Shown here: one piece after another, positions 43,168 through 52,469 of the stretch
Layout of the letters: the number at the start of each line of letters is the position of its first letter
How positions within the stretch are numbered: the first letter of the stretch is position 1
Assembly: GCF_007164525.1 (NCBI RefSeq)
Contig: NZ_AP019791.1
Coordinates: 1,971,501-2,035,500, forward strand
Source of the DNA: Rubrobacter xylanophilus
Lineage (GTDB): Bacteria; Actinomycetota; Rubrobacteria; Rubrobacterales; Rubrobacteraceae
Length of the DNA: 64,000 nucleotides
Reading direction: 5' to 3'
Made by a program: the position numbers and the translations under genes
Notes under the pieces: model-generated
Databases searched by the model: none
Told to the model about the DNA's origin: nothing
Seen by the model: only the letters and a program-made list of their open reading frames with translations

Positions 43168-44282
43168 AGCACCTCGTCGGGGCTGGTGTAGGGCAGATCG
43201 TGGGCCTCGGCCACCGGCTCGGAGAGGAGCCTGCCCGAGAGCGTGCTGAGGCCCTTCTTCAGCGCCTCGTCCTCCCGCGCGGCTCCCTCTATGCCCTTCT
43301 CGGCGATCTTGAGGAGGTAGGGCAGCGTGGCGCTGGTCAGCGCCAGCGTGGAGGTCCTGGCCACCGCCCCGGGGATGTTGGCCACGCAGTAGTGGATGAC
43401 CCCCTCCTCCACGTAGGTGGGATCGGAGTGGGTCGTGGGCCTCGCGGTCTCCACGCATCCTCCCTGGTCTATGGCCACATCGACTATCACGCTGCCCGGC
43501 CGCATGCTGGCCACCATCTCCCGACTTACGAGCTTGGGCGCCTTGGCCCCCGGCACCAGAACCGCCCCTATGACCACGTCGGATTCGCGCACGTACTGGG
43601 CCATCCTGGCCCGGTTGGGGATGACCAGGTCCACCCTCCCCCCGAAGATGTCCGACAGATAGGCCAGCCGCTTGGGGTTTATGTCCATCACCCTCACTAT
43701 GGCCCGCATCCCCACCGCTATCTTGGCCGCCTCCGTCCCCACAACCCCCCCGCCGATGATGGTCACCTTGGCGGCAGGAGTCCCCGGAACGCCCCCCAGC
43801 AAAAGCCCCGCTCCTCCCTGCGGGCTCTCCAGGCAGTGGGCCGCCGCCTGCACGCTCATCCTCCCCGCAACCTCGCTCATCGGAGCGAGCAGCGGCAGCG
43901 AACCGTCCGCCAGCTCCACCGTCTCGTAGGCGATGGAGCCTATCTTCCTCTCCAGCAGGAACTCGGTGAGCCGCCTGTCCGCCGCCAGGTGCAGATAGGT
44001 GAACAGCTGCTGGCCCTCCCGGTAGAGCTCGTACTCCTCGGGGATGGGCTCCTTTACCTTCACGATCAGGTCCGCAGCCTCATAGACCTCGCGGGCGCTC
44101 CCCACCACCCGCGCCCCCGCCCGCTCGTACTCCTCGTCCGCAAAGCCGCTTATCCTGCCCGCCCCAGACTCGACGACCACCTCGTGCCCGTGGTGGACCA
44201 GCTCCACCACCCCGTCCGGCTGCAGGCTGACCCGCCCCTCCCTGTCCTTTATCTCCCTGGGAACTCCCACCACCCTGGGCAT
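43164..44282 (-). CDS. ald: Alanine dehydrogenase
   Basis: A 372-residue NAD-dependent enzyme interconverting alanine and pyruvate plus ammonium. VGVPREIKDREGRVSLQP opens the protein, LLLGGVPGTPAAKVTIIGGGVVG is the NAD-binding fold, and VKVKEPIPEEY, THSDPTYVEEGVIHYCVANIPGAVARTST fit the family (the catalytic Lys and His/Asp residues are in these segments). ATG 44282 with AAGGAGG 9 nt upstream. If the nearby aminotransferase uses pyruvate as acceptor, Ald would recycle the alanine formed. Confidence 0.95.
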   Translation of the reverse strand: MPRVVGVPREIKDREGRVSLQPDGVVELVHHGHEVVVESGAGRISGFADEEYERAGARVVGSAREVYEAADLIVKVKEPIPEEYELYREGQQLFTYLHLAADRRLTEFLLERKIGSIAYETVELADGSLPLLAPMSEVAGRMSVQAAAHCLESPQGGAGLLLGGVPGTPAAKVTIIGGGVVGTEAAKIAVGMRAIVRVMDINPKRLAYLSDIFGGRVDLVIPNRARMAQYVRESDVVIGAVLVPGAKAPKLVSREMVASMRPGSVIVDVAIDQGGCVETARPTTHSDPTYVEEGVIHYCVANIPGAVARTSTLALTSATLPYLLKIAEKGIEGAAREDEALKKGLSTLSGRLLSEPVAEAHDLPYTSPDEVL

Positions 44283-44449
44283 CTCTGCTCTCCTCCTTAC
44301 TGCAAAATCGGCGTGCAGAAACGTCATGCCCCTTATAACAGGGCTACAGTAAGCATACAAGAACGACAGGAATACTGGTACGATGTCCGTGGACGTTGTA
44401 ACCCGCGGAGGAACGAGACGAGCGTGGACGGGAGCTTCGGGGGAAGCAG

Positions 44450-45262
44450 GTGAGAAGCGGCAACGAAGGCATAGGCTTTTCCATCGGCGAGGTGGCTCAG
44501 GCGCTGGGGGTTGCGCCGCAGACGCTCAGGCTCTGGGAGAGGGAGCAGCTGGTGAGGCCGCACCGCACGGAGCGCGGCTACCGGGTCTACACGGAGGAGG
44601 ACGTGGAGCGCCTGCGGCAGGTGAAGCGCCTGAGGAAGGCCGAGGGGCTGAACTTCGCCGCCATCCGCAAGCAGCTGGGGCCACCCCCGGACAGGAACGG
44701 GGAGCGCCCCCCGGAGGGCCGGGAGCCGGGCGTACCGGGCGAGCGGCTGCGGCGGCTGCGGATGAAGGCCCGCAAGACGCTCAAGGAGGTGGCGGAGGCC
44801 ACGGGCCTCTCCATCTCCTTCATCTCGGCGCTGGAGCGCGGGGGCTCCGGGGCCTCGGTGGCCTCGCTGCGGCGGCTGGCCGAGGCCTACGGGGTAACGA
44901 TGCGCGAGCTCTTCGGGACAGACCTGGAGCAGAACTCCCCGCTGGTACGGGCCCACGAGCGGCCGGTGATGGAGTGGGACAACGGCGTGCGTTTCGAGGA
45001 GATGGCCCCCGGCAAGAAGGCGATGGATCCCTCCTACGTCCGGGTTCCGGCCGGGGCGGGCAGCGAGGGCTTCTACTCCCACGATGGAGAGGAGTTCGTC
45101 TACGTGATCTCGGGGACCATGTACGTGGAGCTGAAGGACCAGGGCACCTACGCCGTCGGCCCGGGAGACACCCTGTACTTCTACTCCACCACGCCACACC
45201 GCTGGTGGGCCGGGGACGAACCCGTGGAGGCGGTCTACGTGAACACCCCGCCGACCTTCTGA
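44450..45262 (+). CDS. MerR-XRE-cupin three-domain transcriptional regulator
   Basis: A 270-residue protein with three modules: a MerR-type winged helix (IGEVAQALGVAPQTLRLWERE, about residues 11-75), an XRE-type helix-turn-helix (LKEVAEATGLSISFISALERG, about 110-165), and a cupin sensor (about 180-268; GEEFVYVISGTMYVEL ... PGDTLYFYSTTPHRWW). XRE-cupin proteins include PuuR, the putrescine-utilisation repressor, so control of the adjoining polyamine genes is plausible. The added MerR domain is unusual. GTG 44450; divergent from ald and 6 nt before the S9 peptidase. Confidence 0.9.
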   Translation: MRSGNEGIGFSIGEVAQALGVAPQTLRLWEREQLVRPHRTERGYRVYTEEDVERLRQVKRLRKAEGLNFAAIRKQLGPPPDRNGERPPEGREPGVPGERLRRLRMKARKTLKEVAEATGLSISFISALERGGSGASVASLRRLAEAYGVTMRELFGTDLEQNSPLVRAHERPVMEWDNGVRFEEMAPGKKAMDPSYVRVPAGAGSEGFYSHDGEEFVYVISGTMYVELKDQGTYAVGPGDTLYFYSTTPHRWWAGDEPVEAVYVNTPPTF

Positions 45263-45268
45263 TCCGGT

Positions 45269-47068
45269 TTGGCCGAAGACTTCCTGGAGGAGCTGCTCTC
45301 CGTCCCGGGGCTCTCGCAGCCGCTCGTCTCCCCGAACGGAACCCGGGTGGCGTGGAGCTGGTCGCGGCTGGGCCCGGCGGCGGACGTCTTCGTTGCCCCC
45401 CTCGACGGCTCGCGGCCGCCGCTTCGCCTGACGGAGACCCCGGAGGACACCTTCCCGGTCTCCTGGACGCCGGACGGGGAGGGGCTGGTGGTGCGCCAGG
45501 ACGCCGCGGGCGACGAGCGGGCCCGGCTGTTTCTGGTACGGCGCCCGGGCGTGATGGAGCCGCTCACAGACCCGCAACCGAACTTCTACCTCCGCGGCGG
45601 CCAGCTGCACCCCAACGGCCGCTGGCTGGTCTACGGGGCGAACCTGGACCCAGATACCGGAGAAGAAGCCGAGCCGACGGTCGTCTACCGCCACGACCTG
45701 ACGACCGGGGAGCTGCGTGCGCTGGCGCTGCCGGAGCGGGGGGGCTTCTGCTCCCCGGAGCTCAACCGCCGCGGGGACCGCGTGCTCTACCAGCGCCACG
45801 ACGAACACCCGGCCGGGCAGCAGATCTGGGTGGTGGACATCGAGGGCACCGAGGACCGGAAGGTCCTGGACTTCGGCCCCTCCTCAAAGGTGGAGGCCAC
45901 CTGGCTCCCGGACGGGCACGGGATCCTCTTCACCGCCGAGACCGGCGGGATCCGTAGGCCGGGCATCCTGCAGAACGCCGGGCGTATCCGGTGGCTGGGC
46001 GGCGGAGAAGCCGTGGAGCGGGCCCTCGCGGCCCCCGACGGTACGGCGGTGCTGCTGGAGGCCGCGGGCGGCAGGACCCGCGCGCGGATCCTCGATCCCT
46101 CCTCCGGAAGAGGGGAAACCATCGAGACGAACCCGGGGAGCTTCGTCCCGCTCGCGCGGGCGCGAGGGGGCTGGGCCGGCATCCACCGGGAGGCCCGGAC
46201 CCCGGCGGACCTCGTGCTGCTGGACCCGCGCGGCGAGATGCACAGCCTCACCCGCCTGTGGGAACGGACGTCCCTCCGCCCGGAGCGGCTGGTCCCGGCC
46301 GAGGACCTCTCCTGGAGATCGGTGGACGGCCTCACCGTGCACGGCTGGCTCTACCGGACCCCGCGCGAGGCCAAGGGCGCCGTCGTTCTCGTCCACGGCG
46401 GCCCCACCAGCCGCAGCGAGGACCGCTTCGACCCCCTGGTGCAGTACCTCCTCTCCCGGGGCTTCAACGTCCTGTGCCCCAACTACCGGGGCAGCACCGG
46501 CTACGGGCTCGCCTTCCAGGAGAAGATAAAGGAGGACGGCTGGGGCGGCCGCGAGCAGGAGGACATCCGCACCGGGATAGAAGCCCTGATCTCGGCCGGC
46601 CTCGCCACTCCCGGACGCATCGGGATCACCGGCACCTCCTACGGCGGCTACTCCGCCTGGTGCGCCATAACCCGCTACCCGCCCGAGCTCGTCGCCGCCG
46701 CAGCCCCCGTCTGCGGTATGACCGACCTCACCCTCGATTACCGCACCACCCGCCCGGACCTCAGACCCTACAGCGAGGAGATGCTCGGCGGCCCCCCGGA
46801 GAAGATCCCCCACCGCTACCGGGAACGCTCCCCCATAAACTTCGTCGGCAACATCCGCGGCCGGCTGCTCGTCGTGCAGGGCATGCGTGACCCCAACGTC
46901 AGCCCGGAGAACCTGCGCGCCGTGCTCCGGGAGCTCGAACACCACCGTATCCCCCACGAGCTCCTCACCTTCGAAGACGAGGGCCACGGCATCCTCCGCC
47001 CGAAAAACCAGCGTACCCTCTACCGCAGGCTCGCCGATTTCTTCGAGAGGGCCTTCGACGATGCTTGA
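45269..47068 (+). CDS. S9-family prolyl oligopeptidase-type peptidase
   Basis: A 599-residue serine peptidase with an N-terminal beta-propeller (about residues 10-330) and a C-terminal alpha/beta hydrolase domain. The triad is S457 (GTSYGGYS), D541 (QGMRDPNVSPEN) and H573 (DEGHGI). The length and lack of a signal peptide suggest a cytoplasmic acylaminoacyl- or dipeptidyl-type S9C enzyme. TTG 45269 lies 6 nt after the MerR-cupin stop, so the two form a transcription unit. Confidence 0.92.
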   Translation: MAEDFLEELLSVPGLSQPLVSPNGTRVAWSWSRLGPAADVFVAPLDGSRPPLRLTETPEDTFPVSWTPDGEGLVVRQDAAGDERARLFLVRRPGVMEPLTDPQPNFYLRGGQLHPNGRWLVYGANLDPDTGEEAEPTVVYRHDLTTGELRALALPERGGFCSPELNRRGDRVLYQRHDEHPAGQQIWVVDIEGTEDRKVLDFGPSSKVEATWLPDGHGILFTAETGGIRRPGILQNAGRIRWLGGGEAVERALAAPDGTAVLLEAAGGRTRARILDPSSGRGETIETNPGSFVPLARARGGWAGIHREARTPADLVLLDPRGEMHSLTRLWERTSLRPERLVPAEDLSWRSVDGLTVHGWLYRTPREAKGAVVLVHGGPTSRSEDRFDPLVQYLLSRGFNVLCPNYRGSTGYGLAFQEKIKEDGWGGREQEDIRTGIEALISAGLATPGRIGITGTSYGGYSAWCAITRYPPELVAAAAPVCGMTDLTLDYRTTRPDLRPYSEEMLGGPPEKIPHRYRERSPINFVGNIRGRLLVVQGMRDPNVSPENLRAVLRELEHHRIPHELLTFEDEGHGILRPKNQRTLYRRLADFFERAFDDA

Positions 47069-47136
47069 TCCCTTTTCAGTAATCATTTAGCATTGGTGCA
47101 AAAGAGTACATCGGGGCCGCCCGGAGGAGGTAACAC

Positions 47137-48501
47137 ATGGATGTAATGAGGGGTCTTGGGGAAGGCGGGAGTCGCACTCCTCTTCCCGGGGTGGAGAACC
47201 TCATGCTGCACTTCACGCCCTTCTCGGAGGACTGGGGGAAGTTACCGGTCATCGTCTCCGGCGAGGGGTGTTACGTGACCGATGCGGAGGGCAACCGCTA
47301 CATAGACGGGCTTGCCGGGCTGTTCACCACGCAGGTCGGGCACGGGAGGAGCGAGCTTGCGGAGGCCGCCTCCCGGCAGATGCGGGAGCTCGGGTTCTTT
47401 CCCAACTGGAGCTTCCAGCATCCGAGGAGCCTGGAGCTCGCCGCGCGGCTCGCCGGGCTGGCCCCTGGGGATCTCTCGACCTCCTTCTTCGTCTCCTCGG
47501 GCTCCGAGGCGGTGGAGACCGTCATCAAGCTCGCCAGGCAGTACCACAAGGCCAACGGCGAACCGACCCGCTACAAGGTCATCTCGCGCAGGATAGCCTA
47601 CCACGGCACCACGCTGGGGGCGCTCTCCGTGACCGGTCTTCCGGCCTTCAAGGGCCCCTTCGAGCCCTTGCTGCAGGGGTTCATGCACGTACCCAACACC
47701 CAGCAGGACCCCGAGGGGGCTGCGGACGCCATCGAGGAGGCCATAGAGTTCGGTCCTCCGGAGACCGTAGCGGCGGTGGTGCTCGAGCCCGTGCAGAACG
47801 CCGGCGGGTGTCTGGTACCGCCCGAGGGCTACTGGCAGCGGGTGCGTGAGATCTGCGACCGCTACGGGGTTCTGCTAGTCTCCGACGCGGTCATCTGCGC
47901 CTTCGGGCGTCTGGGCGAGTGGTTCGGCATCGAGCGCTTCGGGGTGGTGCCGGACATGACCAGCTTCGCCAAGGGCATAACCAGCGGATATCTGCCCATG
48001 GGCGGGGTCGTCGTCAGCGAGAAGGTCCGCGACACTTTGCGGAAGAACGCCCCCATGTTCTTCCACGGCTCCACCTTCGGCGGGCATCCGGTCTCCGCGG
48101 CGGTGGCGCTTGAGAACCTGGCGATCATCGAGCGGGAGGGACTGCTGGAGAACGTGCGTAACCTCGAAGGCCACTTCCAGAGCGAGCTGCGGCGGATGGC
48201 CGAGGGACATCCCATAGTAAAGGACGTGCGGGGCATGGGCTTCTTCTGGGCCGTGGAGGTGAGGCCCGAGAGGGCCGACGGGACACCGCTCGCCGGCGAC
48301 GAGTACGAGCGGTACTTCAAGGGCGTGGTCTCCAGGAAGCTCCTGGAGGGCGGGCTCATCTGCCGCTTCGACGACAAGGACGAGCCCGTCATCCAGTACT
48401 CGCCGGCGCTCGTGGCGGACAGGGAAGTCATCTCGAGGATCGCCGAGATCACCGACGAGGCCCTCACCGAGCTCGAGCGCGAACTCGGGTACCGCTCCTG
48501 A
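47137..48501 (+). CDS. Class III aminotransferase, putrescine/beta-alanine:pyruvate type (SpuC-like)
   Basis: A 454-residue PLP enzyme with GGAGGAGG before ATG 47137. NSGTESVE-like segment reads FVSSGSEAVETVIKLARQYH, followed by SRRIAYHGTTLGALSVTG, VSDAVICAFGRLGEWFG and the PLP lysine in SFAKGITSGYLPMGG; these are typical of omega-amine:pyruvate transaminases. Directly upstream of potABCD-type genes and an aminoaldehyde dehydrogenase, it probably transaminates putrescine to 4-aminobutanal. Confidence 0.9.
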   Translation: MDVMRGLGEGGSRTPLPGVENLMLHFTPFSEDWGKLPVIVSGEGCYVTDAEGNRYIDGLAGLFTTQVGHGRSELAEAASRQMRELGFFPNWSFQHPRSLELAARLAGLAPGDLSTSFFVSSGSEAVETVIKLARQYHKANGEPTRYKVISRRIAYHGTTLGALSVTGLPAFKGPFEPLLQGFMHVPNTQQDPEGAADAIEEAIEFGPPETVAAVVLEPVQNAGGCLVPPEGYWQRVREICDRYGVLLVSDAVICAFGRLGEWFGIERFGVVPDMTSFAKGITSGYLPMGGVVVSEKVRDTLRKNAPMFFHGSTFGGHPVSAAVALENLAIIEREGLLENVRNLEGHFQSELRRMAEGHPIVKDVRGMGFFWAVEVRPERADGTPLAGDEYERYFKGVVSRKLLEGGLICRFDDKDEPVIQYSPALVADREVISRIAEITDEALTELERELGYRS

Positions 48502-48571
48502 GGGGTCGCGGGCCTCACGGAGTGAAGATATCCTTGGGAGCGGAGGGGGAGCCGAAGGAAGCAGGAGAGGG

Positions 48572-49708
48572 GTGATGGAGAGGCAGAACACTGCGGAGAG
48601 GGGGCGCGGGACGCGGGAAGAGGGCCAGCCCGTTGCCGTCCGGCTTCAGAACGTCACCAAGCGGTTCGGGGAGTTCGTGGCGGTGGAGGGGCTCTCCCTC
48701 GACATCCGAGAGGGAGAGTTCTTCTCGCTGCTCGGGCCCAGCGGGTGCGGCAAGACCACCACGCTCAGGATGATCGCCGGTTTCGAGGAGCCCACGGAGG
48801 GAGAGGTCCTGGTCGGCGGCCGCTCCATGCGGGGGGTACCGCCGTACAGGCGCCCGGTCAACACCGTCTTCCAGTCCTACGCCCTCTTCCCCCACCTCGA
48901 CGTCTTCGAGAACGTGGCCTTCGGGCTCCGGCGGGCCGGGGTACCGAAGGACGAGATCTCCCGGCGGGTCAGCGAGGCCTGTGCGCTGGTCAAGCTCAGC
49001 GGGTTCGAGCGGCGCAAGCCCGCCCGGCTCTCCGGCGGTCAGCAGCAGCGGGTGGCCCTCGCCCGGGCGCTCGTCAACCGCCCCAAGGTGCTCCTGCTCG
49101 ACGAGCCCCTGGGTGCGCTGGACCTCAAGCTGCGCAAGGAGATGCAGCTCGAGCTCAAGAACCTCCAGCACGAGGTCGGCATCACCTTCATCTACGTTAC
49201 CCACGACCAGGAAGAGGCGCTCACCATGAGCGACCGAATCGCCGTCATGAACGAAGGCCGGGTGCAGCAGGTGGCCGACCCGACCACCCTCTACGAGCTG
49301 CCGGCCAACCGCTTCGTGGCGGACTTCATCGGGCAGACCAACATCCTGGAGGGGACCGTAGAAGCGGTCGAGGGCGCGCGGGCCACCCTCAGGACCCCGG
49401 GCGGGCTGCGCCTGGAGGCCGTCTCGACCAACGGCTTCAGGCCGGGCCCCGGCGAGCGGGTGGAGGCTGCCGTCCGGCCGGAGAAGCTGCGGATAGGAGA
49501 GGCGGGGGACAACGTGGTCGAGGCCGAGATCGCGGAGGTCGTCTACCTGGGGTCCAGCACTCAGTACATCCTCGAGAGCCCTGCCGGCGGGCGGCTCGTC
49601 GTCCACCGGCAGAACGACCGGGAGGCCGCCCCGCTGCGGTCCGGAGAAACGGTGTCCGTCGCATGGGACGCCAGGCACTGCCTGATACTCGGAGGTCGGC
49701 GCGGATGA
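48572..49708 (+). CDS. potA: Polyamine ABC transporter ATP-binding protein
   Basis: A 378-residue ATPase with Walker A GPSGCGKTTTL, signature RLSGGQQQRVALARAL, Walker B VLLLDEPLGALD, the H-loop THDQEEALTMSD, and a C-terminal TOBE-type domain (about residues 290-375) found in PotA-like proteins. GTG 48572 or ATG 48575 is the start. Its stop overlaps potD (ATGA). It powers uptake of spermidine or putrescine through PotBC. Confidence 0.95.
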   Translation: MMERQNTAERGRGTREEGQPVAVRLQNVTKRFGEFVAVEGLSLDIREGEFFSLLGPSGCGKTTTLRMIAGFEEPTEGEVLVGGRSMRGVPPYRRPVNTVFQSYALFPHLDVFENVAFGLRRAGVPKDEISRRVSEACALVKLSGFERRKPARLSGGQQQRVALARALVNRPKVLLLDEPLGALDLKLRKEMQLELKNLQHEVGITFIYVTHDQEEALTMSDRIAVMNEGRVQQVADPTTLYELPANRFVADFIGQTNILEGTVEAVEGARATLRTPGGLRLEAVSTNGFRPGPGERVEAAVRPEKLRIGEAGDNVVEAEIAEVVYLGSSTQYILESPAGGRLVVHRQNDREAAPLRSGETVSVAWDARHCLILGGRRG

Positions 49709-50796
49709 AGGGAAGAAGCTACAGCCGGGGGGAGTTCCTCCGGGTGCTGGTGGGGGCCGGGGTCGTGCTCCCGGCGCTCGGTGGCTGCACGATGAGCACT
49801 ACGCCCCAGCAGAGCCAGGACAGCGGTTCCGGAGAGCGGGAGCTCAACCTCTACAACTGGTCGGACTACGTGGCCGAGAGGACCATCCCGCGCTTCGAGA
49901 AGCGGTTCGGGGTCAGGGTCACCCAGGACTTCTACGCCTCCAACGAGGAGCTCCTCGCAAAGCTCCAGGCCGGGGGTACCGGCTACGACGTCATCGTCCC
50001 CAGCGACTACATGGTCGAGATCATGGCCAAGAGCGAGGTCATCCAGCCACTCGACCGCGAGAAGATCCCCAACTTCAAGAACGTCGGGGAGAACTTCCGG
50101 GGGCTCCCCTACGACCCGGACAACCGCTACAGCATCCCCTACCAGTGGGGGACCACCGGCATCCTCTACAACCGCAAGGAGATCGGCGAGATCGACAGCT
50201 GGGACGCCATGTGGAACCCGGAGTTCAGGGGTAAGATCGGGATGCTCAACGACGTCCGGGAGACCATCGGGGCGGCGCTGATGCGCCTCGGGTACTCCAT
50301 AAACTCCACCGACCCCGACGAGCTGGCCGAGGCCGAGGAGTCGCTCAAGGAGCAGAAGCCGCTCCTGAGGGGCTACTTCGCCTCCACCGAGAACCGGCCC
50401 GCCGTGCAGAACGGGGACCTGCTGCTCGGGCACGTCTTCTCGGGGGACGCGTTCCTGGCGATGGTGGAGAACGAAGATCTGAGCTACGCCATCCCCAAGC
50501 CCGGGGCGACCCGCTGGACCGACAACATGGCCATCCCGGTCGGCGCCCCGCACGTGGATCTCGCCCACGAGTTCATCAACTACATCCTCGACCCCGAGGT
50601 GGGGGCCGAGCTCTCCAACTACACCTACTACAACACCCCCAACGACGCCGCCCTCCCGAAGATAGACGCGGAGCTCAAGCGGCTCCCGGGATACACCCCT
50701 TCGCAGGAGGTCTTCGACCGGCTGCAGGTCATAGAGGACGTGGGGGAGGCCACCCGGCGCTACGAGCGCATCTTCACCGAGGTAAAGAGCGCCTGA
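49705..50796 (+). CDS. potD: Polyamine-binding lipoprotein
   Basis: A 363-residue extracytoplasmic binding protein. The N-terminus RGEFLRVLVGAGVVLPALGGC gives a lipobox ending at C28; a partial Tat-like SRGEF motif lacks the second Arg. NLYNWSDYVAE after the linker and YNRKEIGEIDSWDAMWNPEFRGKI are diagnostic of PotD/PotF proteins. Aspartates and aromatics in PYQWGTTGILYN and GDAFLAMVENEDLSYAIPKPG match the polyamine-binding cleft. Confidence 0.95.
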   Translation: MKGRSYSRGEFLRVLVGAGVVLPALGGCTMSTTPQQSQDSGSGERELNLYNWSDYVAERTIPRFEKRFGVRVTQDFYASNEELLAKLQAGGTGYDVIVPSDYMVEIMAKSEVIQPLDREKIPNFKNVGENFRGLPYDPDNRYSIPYQWGTTGILYNRKEIGEIDSWDAMWNPEFRGKIGMLNDVRETIGAALMRLGYSINSTDPDELAEAEESLKEQKPLLRGYFASTENRPAVQNGDLLLGHVFSGDAFLAMVENEDLSYAIPKPGATRWTDNMAIPVGAPHVDLAHEFINYILDPEVGAELSNYTYYNTPNDAALPKIDAELKRLPGYTPSQEVFDRLQVIEDVGEATRRYERIFTEVKSA

Positions 50797-50797
50797 G

Positions 50798-51664
50798 ATG
50801 AGAGAAGAGAAGAGAGGCGGGTGGTCGCTGGGGCTCGCCGGCCTGCTCGCGCCGGCGGCCCTGTGGCTCGGGCTCTTCTTCCTCGCTCCGCTGCTCCTCA
50901 TCCTCGCCTACTCCTTCGGGACCAGCGGGGTCTACGGGGGGATCACGCTCGGCTTCAACCCGGCGAACTACCTCAAGGTCTTCGACCCGCTCTACCTGGA
51001 GATAGTCGTTCGCACCCTCGTCATCGCGGTCGCCAACACGCTGCTGTGCCTGCTCATCGGCTATCCTCTGGCCTACTTCATAGCCTTCCGGGGCGGCCGG
51101 TGGAAAAGCACCCTCATCCTGCTCGTCATGATCCCCTTCTGGACCAGCCTGCTGCTCCGGGCCTACGCCTGGGTCGTCATCCTCAGCGGCAACGGGCTCG
51201 CCAACCGGCTGCTGCAGTTCCTCGGGCTGACCGACGAGCCGCTGAACCTGATCTTCACGACCAAGGCCGTGATGATGGGGATGGTCTACTCGTATCTGCC
51301 GTTCATGATCCTGCCGCTGTACGCCGCGCTGGAGAAGTTCGACGTGCGGCTCAAGGAGGCGGCCCACGACCTCGGGGCCGGTCGGTGGAGCACCTTCTGG
51401 CGGGTCACCTTCCCCCTGAGCATGCCCGGCGTCATCGCTGGTTCCATCCTGGTCTTCATCCCCTCGGCCGGGGAGTTCGTCATCCCCAACCTCCTCGGCG
51501 GGGCGCGAACCGTGATGATGGGCAACCTTATCCAGCAGCAGTTCCTCAACGCCCGCGACTGGGCCTTCGGGAGCGCGCTGGCGGTGATGCTGGCGGCCCT
51601 GCTGCTGGCGGCGATCCTGTTCTACGTGCGCCGGGTGGGCGCCGAGAAGCTGGAGGGGGTGTAG
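50798..51664 (+). CDS. potB: Polyamine ABC transporter permease PotB
   Basis: A 288-residue permease with six predicted helices and the cytoplasmic EAA loop (KEAAHDLGAGRWSTFWRVTFPLSMPGV, about residues 185-211) that docks the ATPase. ATG 50798 is one base after the potD stop. VYGGITLGFNPANYLKVFDPLYL before helix 2 is typical of PotB. Confidence 0.95.
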   Translation: MREEKRGGWSLGLAGLLAPAALWLGLFFLAPLLLILAYSFGTSGVYGGITLGFNPANYLKVFDPLYLEIVVRTLVIAVANTLLCLLIGYPLAYFIAFRGGRWKSTLILLVMIPFWTSLLLRAYAWVVILSGNGLANRLLQFLGLTDEPLNLIFTTKAVMMGMVYSYLPFMILPLYAALEKFDVRLKEAAHDLGAGRWSTFWRVTFPLSMPGVIAGSILVFIPSAGEFVIPNLLGGARTVMMGNLIQQQFLNARDWAFGSALAVMLAALLLAAILFYVRRVGAEKLEGV

Positions 51665-51665
51665 G

Positions 51666-52469
51666 GTGGGCGGCTTCGTGCACAAGGGCCTGAGCCGGAT
51701 CCCCGACCGGGCCCTGCTGCTGTTCTCCGGGCTTGTCTACCTCTTCCTGTACGCCCCGATAGCCGTGCTCGTCTTCTTCTCGTTCAACGAGAGCCGGAGC
51801 ACCCAGGTCTGGAGCGGCTTCTCGCTGCGCTGGTACGGGGAGCTGCTGCGCGACCGCTCGGTGCTCGACGCCTTCTACAACTCCCTGATCGTGGGGGTGA
51901 CGGCCACGGCCATCTCCACCGTCATCGGGACGCTGGCGGCGCTCGCGCTGGCCCGCCACACCTTCCGGGGCAAGTCGCTCGCCGACTCGGTGGTCTACGC
52001 GGCCACGGTGATGCCGGAGATAGTGGTGGGCGTGAGTTTGCTGGCGTTCTTCGTGGCCGTGCAGTTCGCCCTGGGGCTCACCACCATCATCATCGCCCAC
52101 GTGGCGTTCACCATCTCCTTCGTCACCATCGTGGTCCGCGCCCGGCTCTCGGGGATGGACCGCTCGGTGGAGGAGGCGGCGATGGACCTCGGAGCCAACC
52201 CCGTGCAGACCTTCCTGCGGGTGACGCTCCCGATGATCCTCCCCGGCGTCATGGCCGGAGCGCTCCTGGCCTTCACCCTCTCCTTCGACGACTTCGTCAT
52301 AACCTTCTTCGTCAGCGGGGTGGGCTCGAGCACGCTGCCCCTGAAGATCTACTCCATGATCAAGTTCGGCGTCAGCCCCGTGATAAACGCCCTCTCGACG
52401 GTGGTCCTGGCCGCCACCCTGGTCTTCATCCTGGCCGGCGGCCGGATCTTCTCCCGGGGGGAGGAGTGA
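51666..52469 (+). CDS. potC: Polyamine ABC transporter permease PotC
   Basis: A 267-residue permease with six helices. SFNESRSTQVWSGFSLRWYGELL after helix 1 and the EAA loop EEAAMDLGANPVQTFLRVTLPMILPGV are PotC features, and SFDDFVITFFVSGVGSSTLPLKIYSM is the usual helix 5-6 region. GTG 51666 is 1 nt after the potB stop. Confidence 0.95.
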   Translation: MGGFVHKGLSRIPDRALLLFSGLVYLFLYAPIAVLVFFSFNESRSTQVWSGFSLRWYGELLRDRSVLDAFYNSLIVGVTATAISTVIGTLAALALARHTFRGKSLADSVVYAATVMPEIVVGVSLLAFFVAVQFALGLTTIIIAHVAFTISFVTIVVRARLSGMDRSVEEAAMDLGANPVQTFLRVTLPMILPGVMAGALLAFTLSFDDFVITFFVSGVGSSTLPLKIYSMIKFGVSPVINALSTVVLAATLVFILAGGRIFSRGEE

